From positions 252,475 to 316,474 of the forward strand of contig JADJTK010000050.1 in the NCBI GenBank assembly GCA_016711225.1: a stretch of DNA of 64,000 nucleotides, in the 5' to 3' direction. A program made the position numbers and the translations under genes. This DNA is from Opitutaceae bacterium (GTDB lineage Bacteria; Verrucomicrobiota; Verrucomicrobiia; Opitutales; Opitutaceae). Under the pieces are notes generated by a model. It worked only from the letters and a program-made list of their open reading frames with translations. It was not told where the DNA came from and ran no database searches. Below, one piece after another: positions 57,615 to 64,000 of this stretch (position 1 is the first letter of the stretch; the number at the start of each line of letters is the position of its first letter).

Positions 57615-60001
57615 ATGCCGACCCCGAATGGCTCGCGACCCCAATTGCGATACAACCAAGGTTGGCGGCGTCTCCTCGGTTTCGCGATCCTTTTGGCCAC
57701 CGCGTTTTGCTGCGGCGCGCCCGGCCCCATGCGCGCGGAAGAGTCCCCTCGTCCGCTCCCCGCGCAAAGCACGCCCCCGGATATCCTCATCATCAACTCC
57801 TACGCGCCCGGCTACGAGTGGAGCGACGACGAGATCTCCGGCTTCCTCTCCGCCCTCAAGCCACGCCACCCCGAAATCGAACCGGTCATCCAGCATCTCG
57901 ATTTCAAACGTTTCCCTGATCCGGAGCGCGAACACTGGCTGCTCGAGGACCTGGCCGACAAATGTCGCATCCGCCCGCCGCGCCTCATCATCACCCTGGA
58001 CAACGCCGCCTTCGACTTCGCCCTCAAGTATCGCGCCCGCCTCGGGGCCGACATCCCGCTGGTCTTTGGCGGGCTCAACCGCTTCACCCCGGAAATGATC
58101 GCCGGCCAGTCCGGCATCACCGGCGTAGCCGAGGAATCGGACTTCGCCGGCACCTTCCAGCTCATCCAGAGCCTCAAGCCCGACACCACACGGATCCTCG
58201 TCATCGGCAACCCCTCCGACAGCAGCCGCGAAAAGCGCCGTTCGTTTGAAGACGCCCTCCCGAAGCTCCCCAATCGCTATACCTTCGAATACTATGAGGA
58301 CTGGACCGACGCGGAACTGATCCAGCGCGTGTCCACCCTGCCCGACGGCACCGTCGGCCTCATCCTCGACGTCACCGTCGATGTGAATGGCCACTACAAC
58401 TACCGCGACGCCTCCTTCACCCACGCCTTGGCCACCGCGCACGGGTGCCCATCTTCATCACCTCCCAGCCCCCGGGAGAAAACAACTGGAGCCAGGAGCC
58501 GTGGGACGGCCTGGGGGGCGGATTGGTCGTCGCTGATCTGCACGGGGCCAAGGTAGGTGAACTCGCCCTGCGCGTGCTGGCGGGCGAGCCGGCCGGATCG
58601 ATCCCGGTCGTGCGCCACTCCCCGCAGCGCCTGGCCGTCAACTACCGCCAGATGCAGCGCTTCGGTCTCGCGCTCGACCGACTCCCTCCCGGCACCCAGG
58701 TCGTCAACGCCCCTACCACCTTCTACCAGATCAACCGCGCCCGGCTCATTGCCGCCGGGGCGATCTTCGTGCTGCTTTGCGCGGTCATCGTCGTGCTGTC
58801 TGTCACTATTTTTCAAAGACGACGAGCGGAGCGGGCGCTGCGCCGCGCCGAGGAGCAACTGCGCTCGGCCCAGAAAATGGAGGCCATCGGCCTGCTCGCC
58901 GGCGGGGTGGCCCACGACTTCAACAACATTCTCCAGGTCGTCCGCGGCCACGCCGGGTTCCTGCAGGAATCGCTGGCCGCCTCCCCCCAGGACCGCGAGG
59001 ACATCGAGTCCATCCAGACCGCCACCCAGCGGGCGGCGCAGCTGACCCGCCAATTGCTGGCCTTCAGCCGCAAACAGCCGCTCAACATGGAGCCGCTGGA
59101 GGCCAACGCGCTCGTCGCCGATCTGGCCAAGATGCTCCGCCGTGTCCTCGGTGAACACATCGCGCTGGAGGTCACCCCCCTTCCGGCGCCCATCACCCTG
59201 CTTGCCGACAAGGGCCAGCTTGAGCAGGTCCTGCTCAACCTCTGCCTCAACGCCCGCGACGCCATGCCCGGGGGCGGCCAAATCCGCATTGCGCTGGAGC
59301 GGGTCACGCTCGAGCCGGCCGATTGCGAAAAATTCCCCGACCTCAAGCCCGGCCCCCACCTGGTCCTGAAGGTCAGCGACACCGGCAGCGGTATGCCCCG
59401 AGCCGTACTGGATCGGCTGTTTGAACCGTTCTTCACCACCAAGGCTGCGGGCAAGGGCACCGGCCTGGGCCTCTCGGTGGTCTACGGCATCGTGCGCCAA
59501 CACGAGGGCGCGATCAGCGTCTACATCGAAGTGGGAGCCGGCACGGTATTTCGGATCATGATTCCGCTGATCGCCACCGAACTGGAGCCCACCGAGGACC
59601 CAGCCGAGGACGGCTTCCCCGCCGGGCAGGGCACCATCCTGCTCGCGGAAGACGATTCCGCCGTGCGGGTCATCGCCGAGCGCTTGCTCAGCCGCAACGG
59701 TTTCCACGTCCTAGCCGCCTGCGACGGGGAGGAGGCAGAGGCGGTGATCGCCCGGCACCACGGCGAGATCCGCCTCGCCGTCCTGGATGTGCTGATGCCC
59801 AAGCGCAATGGCCGCCAGGTGCACGACTACCTCAAGGCGCGCCATCCGGAGATTCCCGTGCTGTTCTGCAGCGGCTACACCGCGGAGATGCTGCCGCCGG
59901 GCACCGCGCCTGAGCCCGGCTACGCCCTGCTTAGCAAGCCCTATTCCAGCCGCGACCTGCTTGCCTCCGTGCACCGGCTGGTCGACGAGTGCTCGGCGTA
60001 G
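57615..60001 (+). pseudogene. hybrid sensor histidine kinase with ABC-substrate-binding-like sensor, one frameshift
   Basis: Start ATG 57615 (MPTPNGSRPQLRYNQGWRRL) with signal anchor LLGFAILLATAFCCGAPGP. The sensor (57770-58740) reads ILIINSYAPGYEWSDDEISG, ITLDNAAFDFALKYRARLG, IPLVFGGLNRFTPEMIAGQS, a periplasmic ABC_sub_bind-like fold. The frame changes at ~58437-58445 and continues PIFITSQPPGENNWSQEPWD. Then come a membrane helix (LIAAGAIFVLLCAVIVVLSV), a DHp domain with AGGVAHDFNNILQVVRGHAG (phospho-His), HATPase (LNLCLNARDAMPGGG, VSDTGSGMP, GKGTGLGLSVVYGIV) and a receiver with Asp in LAVLDVLMPKRNG and SKPYSS. About 795 residues repaired. No output regulator adjoins. Confidence 0.82.
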
Positions 60002-60066
60002 CTAGACGAAGTCATTCAGCCATCGCGCAAGCATCGACGTAGCTGGACGACGGAGTCGTTCAGCCA
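59998..60066 (+). repeat. direct repeat GTAGCTxGACGAxG...TTCAGCCA
   Basis: GTAGCTAGACGAAGTCATTC (from 59998) and GTAGCTGGACGACGGAGTCG (from 60039), both continuing into TTCAGCCA. The first overlaps the stop codon of the kinase gene. REP-like; a 3' hairpin is possible. Confidence 0.6.
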
Positions 60067-60190
60067 ATGGCAGGGAGGGGGCTCCGCCTTCACGTAGCGG
60101 AACCGCTTCCGATTCCCGACGGCGCTGGGAGCGTCGCAAGCGACACCCCGACGGGCCCGTCCGTTTGCGGCACTCGGCCCCACCCCCGCC

Positions 60191-60571
60191 TCAGCTGATC
60201 TGCTTCGCGTAGGCGTCGGCCGAGAGCAGGCCGTCGAACTCGGCGGCGTTGGCCGGCTGCAGCTTGAGCATCCAACCACCGAGGTGCGGGTCCTTGTTGA
60301 CCGTCTCCGGAGTCTGGTTGAGGGCTTCATTGATCGCCAACACCGTGCCGGCGATCGGGGCGTAGAGATCGGAGGCGGCCTTCACGCTCTCTACCACCCC
60401 GAAGCTCTCACCGGCCTGCAACACCGCGCCCACCTTCGGCAACTGCACGTAGGTGATGTCGCCAAGGCTGTTCTGGGCGTAGTGGGTGATGCCCACCAGC
60501 ACCGTGCCATCGGGCTGGCGCTGCGCCCATTCATGGGATTTCGCGTACTTGCGGTCGGAGGGGACGGACAT
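60191..60571 (-). CDS. gcvH: glycine cleavage system H protein
   Basis: 126 residues. YAKSHEWAQRQPDGTVLVGI start and the lipoyl site GVVESVKAASDLYAPIAGTV with Lys64, the usual position. Carries the aminomethyl group between GcvP, GcvT and Lpd; the Lpd at 35538 could serve here as well. Two bp after gcvT (60574), so co-transcribed. gcvP is not in the window. Confidence 0.97.
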   Translation of the reverse strand: MSVPSDRKYAKSHEWAQRQPDGTVLVGITHYAQNSLGDITYVQLPKVGAVLQAGESFGVVESVKAASDLYAPIAGTVLAINEALNQTPETVNKDPHLGGWMLKLQPANAAEFDGLLSADAYAKQIS

Positions 60572-60573
60572 GG

Positions 60574-61668
60574 TTAGGATTTCGCCGGCAGGGTGACAAA
60601 GGGCGGTTTGGTGGGCGTGAGCTTGAGCGCAGTACCGCGCACGTCAACGGAGAGCTCGCCGGCGCCGGTGCGCACCAGGGCCGAGCCGATCGACTCGTTA
60701 AGCAGGGGCGAAAGTGTGCCGGATTTGACCTCCCCCACCGGGCCGGAGGCGTCGACCACCGGCGTACCGGCGCGCACGATGCGGCGGTCGCCCGTCTTGA
60801 AGAACACGATCTTGCTCGGCAACCCGGCGGCCTTCTGCGCGCGCAAGGCGTCGCGCCCGATGAAGTTGCTGGCCTTGTCGAGCTTCACCACCCAGCCGAG
60901 GCCGGCCTGCAGCGGCGAAATCTGGTCGGAAATCTCGTGTCCGTAGAGCGGATAACCCGCCTCGAGGCGCAGGCTGTCGCGTGCACCCAGCCCCGCGAGC
61001 TCCAACCCGTGAGCATGGCCGGCGGCCAGGAGCGCGACGGCCAGTGCCTCGGCATCGGCGGGGCGGCAGAACAGCTCGTAGCCGTTCTCCCCGGTGTACC
61101 CGGTGCGGGCAATGAGCACCTCGGCTCCGGCGACCGTGCCGGGCAGGCAATGGTAGTATTTCAGCGAACCGAGCGCGGCGGAGGTCAGCGGCTGCAGGAT
61201 CGCGACGGAAGCCGGGCCCTGAAGCGCGAGCAGCGCGAAGTCGTCGGAGCGGTCGCGCACCGTACAGGCGAAGCCGACGGCCTGCGCGTTGATCCAAGCG
61301 ACGTCCTTGTCGGTATTGGAAGCGTTGACGCAGACGAGAAAATCCTGCGCGCCGCGGCAGTAGATGATGAGGTCGTCGACCACACCGCCGTCGGGCTGGC
61401 ACATCGTCGAATAGAGCACGCGGCCGGGGAAGAGCGTGGAGACGTCGTTGGTGACGAGGTGGTCGAGGAAGCGCATCGCCTCCGGGCCGGTGACCTCGAC
61501 CTCGCCCATGTGGGACACGTCGAAAAGGCCGGCGCGCTGGCGCACCGCGCGATGCTCGTCGAGGATGCTCTTGTACTGCACGGGCATCTCCCAGCCGCCG
61601 AAATCGACGAAGCGGGCGCCGTGCTGCTGGTTGAAGGCAAAGAGCGGGGTACGTCTGAGGGCCGGCAT
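60574..61668 (-). CDS. gcvT: glycine cleavage system T protein (aminomethyltransferase)
   Basis: 364 residues from ATG 61668 (MPALRRTPLFAFNQQHGARF), the family's normal length; the frame stays open upstream to 62124 but that part is not homologous. Key strings: VDFGGWEMPVQYKSILDEHR, LFDVSHMGEVEVTGPEAMRF, DDLIIYCRGAQDFLVCVNAS, IARTGYTGENGYELFCRPAD, EAGYPLYGHEISDQISPLQA. Transfers the methylene group to tetrahydrofolate, releasing ammonia. I found no glycine riboswitch upstream. Confidence 0.97.
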   Translation of the reverse strand: MPALRRTPLFAFNQQHGARFVDFGGWEMPVQYKSILDEHRAVRQRAGLFDVSHMGEVEVTGPEAMRFLDHLVTNDVSTLFPGRVLYSTMCQPDGGVVDDLIIYCRGAQDFLVCVNASNTDKDVAWINAQAVGFACTVRDRSDDFALLALQGPASVAILQPLTSAALGSLKYYHCLPGTVAGAEVLIARTGYTGENGYELFCRPADAEALAVALLAAGHAHGLELAGLGARDSLRLEAGYPLYGHEISDQISPLQAGLGWVVKLDKASNFIGRDALRAQKAAGLPSKIVFFKTGDRRIVRAGTPVVDASGPVGEVKSGTLSPLLNESIGSALVRTGAGELSVDVRGTALKLTPTKPPFVTLPAKS

Positions 61669-62089
61669 GCCCGAGCAGTGCACGCCCGCTCCCCCCGCGC
61701 GGCAAGGAGGATCTCTCCGCCACTCCGGACGATGGCCGCTGAGGCCTTCGCGGCAGCCTGCCGGGCGCAGCGGGGCGGGCCAGATCGACGGACGCCGAAG
61801 AGGCGCAACGTAGTTCTGCTGGCCAGCAGAACGAAGTGGAGACACGACGGCGACGGCGCGGGTGTTCCAGGAGCGCCGTAGCAGCACAGGGTCCTCCTGC
61901 GCGAGCAGCGCGGGTTCCGCCCACGCGAGCAGTGCGCGATTCCTCGCGCACCGGCCGCCGCCGGCGGGGAAGGTGCTTACCGGACCGCAGCGACAACGGC
62001 GCGGAGGGAGGACGCAGACGGCGTGCTCAGTCGCGGCTCGGGGCGACTGGCGCGACGCGTGCCGCTTGGTTCTGCTTGCCGGTGGGCGT
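61669..62089. other. 421-bp GC-rich spacer with a perfect 20-bp palindrome
   Basis: 61813-61832 is GTTCTGCTGGCCAGCAGAAC, fully self-complementary. Further self-complementary pieces follow (GCGCGATTCCTCGCGC at 61935-61950) and two near-copies of CGCGAGCAGxGCG (61901, 61924). Frames are open in several directions only because of the GC content. Structured RNA or a repeat element is possible; no known family recognised. Confidence 0.5.
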
Positions 62090-63127
62090 TTACGGCTTCG
62101 GCGTAATCGCTTTCGCCGGATCAAATTCTAGGTTTCGGCTGCCGGGCTTCGGATTGAAGTATGACGACACATAAACCCAAGCCATGCCGGGCGTATTCCG
62201 CACGGTGACTCGCCCATACCCTTGGGGCGTTCTTACGAAGAATGCCGTTCCATTGTCCCCCTGCCATATTACGGGCTTCGGTGTTTGTGAATCAACTACA
62301 ATCGATGATTCGTAGCCGTTCTCGGGGGCTTCAAAAGGAAACTCGTCGGTGGCCAATGCCAGTCCTCCTCCCTCCACGCTCACACGCCCCACCCAGGCGC
62401 GCTGATCGACGTTCGGGCTCAGCTGTCGCGCTACAGTGATCGTGGTGCCACTCGGGCCAATCGAGAACGCCTTGGATTGGCCCGGCGCCAACTCAGCTTC
62501 TTGGTTCTCTCGCACAATCAAGGGCTCGGCTTCACGATTCCTTCGAAGCACAAACACCACAGGATTCACCCTGTCCGGCACGTGGTATTTGGGGTCGGCA
62601 AACATAGCGTATTCGAAACTAAAGCGATTCTTCGTGATGAAGTGCTTGTATCCCGCCTTGCCCACTTGCACGACCAATCCCTTGCCAATAGCGCCGCCTA
62701 GCGAGAAGAGCCCAGCATCATCGCTTTCGGTCTCCTGTTTTCCCGTTCCCGCAACGCTGAGATCGGTCCATGTGAACTTAATCTTCGCGCCGGCGATCGG
62801 CACACCCGCTTCGTCGACAACCCGTCCGTAAAACGAGATGGGCATCTTGTATTCGAAGAACCTATCCTTCTCGCTCATCGCACGCCACCAAGCCCATTGC
62901 TCAGCCTCACTCGCCCCCCGTGGAGGAGGTTGAACCATCTTTTCTGGATTCACGGGCGGAAGTGGTTTCGGCAGAGTCTGCGAATCCACAGCGTCAGTGT
63001 TCACCGGCTTTTGTGCAACAGGCTGGACGACCGGTAACGGATTCTCCCGTGCACGCACCCACCAAAAACCGATCAGCAACACCGCCAGAACAACCACAGC
63101 CGAGAGAACAAGATTGCGACGTTTCAT
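62090..63127 (-). CDS. membrane-anchored protein with carboxypeptidase-regulatory-like domain
   Basis: 345 residues. N-terminal membrane anchor NLVLSAVVVLAVLLIGFWWV, a Pro/Val-rich linker to ~residue 75, a helix AEQWAWWRAMSEKDRFFEYK, then a carboxypeptidase-regulatory-like beta-sandwich (SFYGRVVDEAGVPIAGAKIK ... DDAGLFSLGGAIGKGLVVQV GKAGY), followed by a second beta-rich region to the C-terminus. Its base composition is clearly less GC-rich than the rest of the window (many AAT, TTC, GAA codons), and it lies beside a broken ISL3 transposase, so acquisition by transfer is plausible. Function unknown; extracytoplasmic. Confidence 0.8.
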   Translation of the reverse strand: MKRRNLVLSAVVVLAVLLIGFWWVRARENPLPVVQPVAQKPVNTDAVDSQTLPKPLPPVNPEKMVQPPPRGASEAEQWAWWRAMSEKDRFFEYKMPISFYGRVVDEAGVPIAGAKIKFTWTDLSVAGTGKQETESDDAGLFSLGGAIGKGLVVQVGKAGYKHFITKNRFSFEYAMFADPKYHVPDRVNPVVFVLRRNREAEPLIVRENQEAELAPGQSKAFSIGPSGTTITVARQLSPNVDQRAWVGRVSVEGGGLALATDEFPFEAPENGYESSIVVDSQTPKPVIWQGDNGTAFFVRTPQGYGRVTVRNTPGMAWVYVSSYFNPKPGSRNLEFDPAKAITPKP

Positions 63128-63163
63128 TGGTTCAAAGTTTAGGCTCTTCCGGAATCTTAGTGG

Positions 63164-64000
63164 CTAGGATTGTGGCGTGAGGACCGGGCGGAGGTCGAGT
63201 TTGCCGCAGTGAAAAAGGATGCGGATACGATAGTTGGCGAAGCTGCGGAAGCCGCGGGCATCAGCGTAATGGCTTGGATGCGGGAATTGAAGCCTTCGGT
63301 GATCGCGTTGGTCACGGGGTGGGCGAAGTAGTTGAGTAGTCGAGCAGATGGGCCTTGAGCATGCGGGCCACCTTCTTGAGCGGCTCGAGTTTGCTGCGGG
63401 CCGCTGCGTTGTCCCACTGCGTGAGGAAGCGGTGGCCGCGCTAGGCGCTCGCCTAGCTCCAGAACGCGATGGAGGTCTCCGTGTGGGTCCAGGCCCGCGC
63501 GGTCTTGAGGGGTTGCGTTCGCACAACTCGTCGAAGGTCAGGGCGCGCGTTCGCCCTCGGGCGCGGCCCCTTGCAGCCAGAGGAACTTGGGTGCCGGTCA
63601 GGCTCGTGTCGCCTTCTTCGAGCAGCCGGCGATGCTCCTGTCGCCGCACCTTGTCGACGGCCTCGTTGAGGTGCATGGAGACGTGGAAGCGGTCGTGCAC
63701 GATGGCCGCCTGCGGGCAGGCCTTCTTGGTGGCGGCGGCGGGGTTAGCGCCCATGTCCATCGCGGCGGCCACGACGGCCTGGCGTTGGTCGGCGGGCAGC
63801 GTTTCCAGCAGCGCGATCGCGTCGGTGGTGCTGCGACCGGGGACTACTTCCAGCACCCGGCGGTTCTTCAGGTCGGTCATCAGCGAGACGTAGTCCTGGC
63901 CGCGGCCAAAGCTCTTCTCGTCGAGGCCGATGTGGGTGACCGCCTCGGTGCTGCGTCGCTCAGGCCGCGCTTCACCGCCCGTGCCATGATCAGCATGACA
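63164..64000 (-). pseudogene. ISL3-family transposase, frameshifted and cut by the window end
   Basis: On the minus strand from the window edge: MARAVKRGLS, then in another frame THIGLDEKSFGRGQDYVSLM (first Asp of the DDE set), TDLKNRRVLEVVPGRSTTDA, AAAMDMGANPAAATKKACPQ AAIVHDRFHVSMHLNEAVD (second Asp), KVRRQEHRRLLEEGD. After several frame jumps near 63300-63600 the end reads FAHPVTNAITEGFNSRIQAI (Glu), then FRSFANYRIRILFHCGKLDL. That is the ISL3 (IS204/IS1001/IS1096/IS1165) order. At least three indels, so inactive as read. No terminal repeat identified. Confidence 0.85.

Noticed and set aside
60937..61881. 314-codon plus-strand frame opposite gcvT
   Set aside because: Mirror of gcvT codons; no independent homology.
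61669..62089. Glycine riboswitch upstream of gcvT
   Set aside because: No GGAGAG/CTCTCAGGCA pairing with the CCGAAGGGGCAA core on the gcvT strand; the only CGCCGAAG-like string (61792) is on the other strand and lacks the rest.

Overview
The window is GC-rich DNA, apparently from a chromosome of a free-living, aerobic, heterotrophic bacterium. I infer Verrucomicrobiota, probably the Opitutaceae/Opitutales. The inference rests on three things: very large secreted beta-helix and beta-propeller proteins that share one C-terminal domain, a four-helix-bundle protein beside thyA, and intergenic and even intragenic short repeats of a style I associate with that group. It is not proven by a marker gene. 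I saw no rRNA, tRNA, CRISPR array, prophage or origin.

Layout. 1-1053: the end of a four-helix-bundle gene and thyA, both on the minus strand. 1539-18569: five consecutive plus-strand genes for large exported proteins (Gly-rich beta-helix, Calx-beta, beta-helix plus FN3 plus RCC1, Gly-rich plus kelch-like propeller, delta-60 propeller plus TIG). All end in the same ~125-residue C-terminal domain. Three of the five are broken by frameshifts, and parts of them are tandem duplications. 19047-20009: two paralogous small exported BamE/SmpA-like proteins. 20367-20783: YjbQ. 20823-25582: a yoeB toxin remnant cut by two head-to-tail IS66-family elements, one truncated and the other complete in length but frame-broken. 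26083-31002: S46 dipeptidyl-peptidase, a hypothetical protein, a RES-domain fragment, a CE2/SGNH esterase lipoprotein and a SUI1/YciH protein. 31263-36998: the 2-oxoglutarate dehydrogenase operon sucA-sucB-lpd. 37865-39388: metG. 39579-43073: a large exported hydrolase/subtilase-like fusion. 43202-43767: a frame-broken rhomboid protease. 43908-48280: an aryl-pyruvate oxidation set on the minus strand (iorA-iorB-paaK-ACT). 48651-49718: a membrane protein. 49932-52887: divergent etfB-etfA and a DUF362 protein. 53119-55216: a Cache-like exported protein and a chemoreceptor. 55442-56212: a papain-like peptidase. 56610-60001: a glycosyltransferase and a hybrid sensor kinase, each with one frame break. 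60191-61668: gcvT-gcvH. 62090-64000: a membrane-anchored protein of different composition and the end of an ISL3-type transposase.

How the genes fit together. Central metabolism is represented by OGDH, the glycine cleavage T and H proteins, thymidylate synthase and MetRS. IorAB plus phenylacetate-CoA ligase plus an ACT protein fit breakdown of aromatic amino acids. ETF-like proteins and DUF362 suggest a separate electron-transfer branch. The S46 peptidase, CE2 esterase, subtilase-like fusion and secreted repeat proteins fit life on external peptides and polysaccharides.

Caution on frame breaks: at least nine loci carry them, several at homopolymer runs. Housekeeping genes are clean while secreted repeat genes and IS elements are dense in breaks. 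Both genuine decay and residual sequencing error are therefore possible. For split genes I give the full span and mark them as disrupted.
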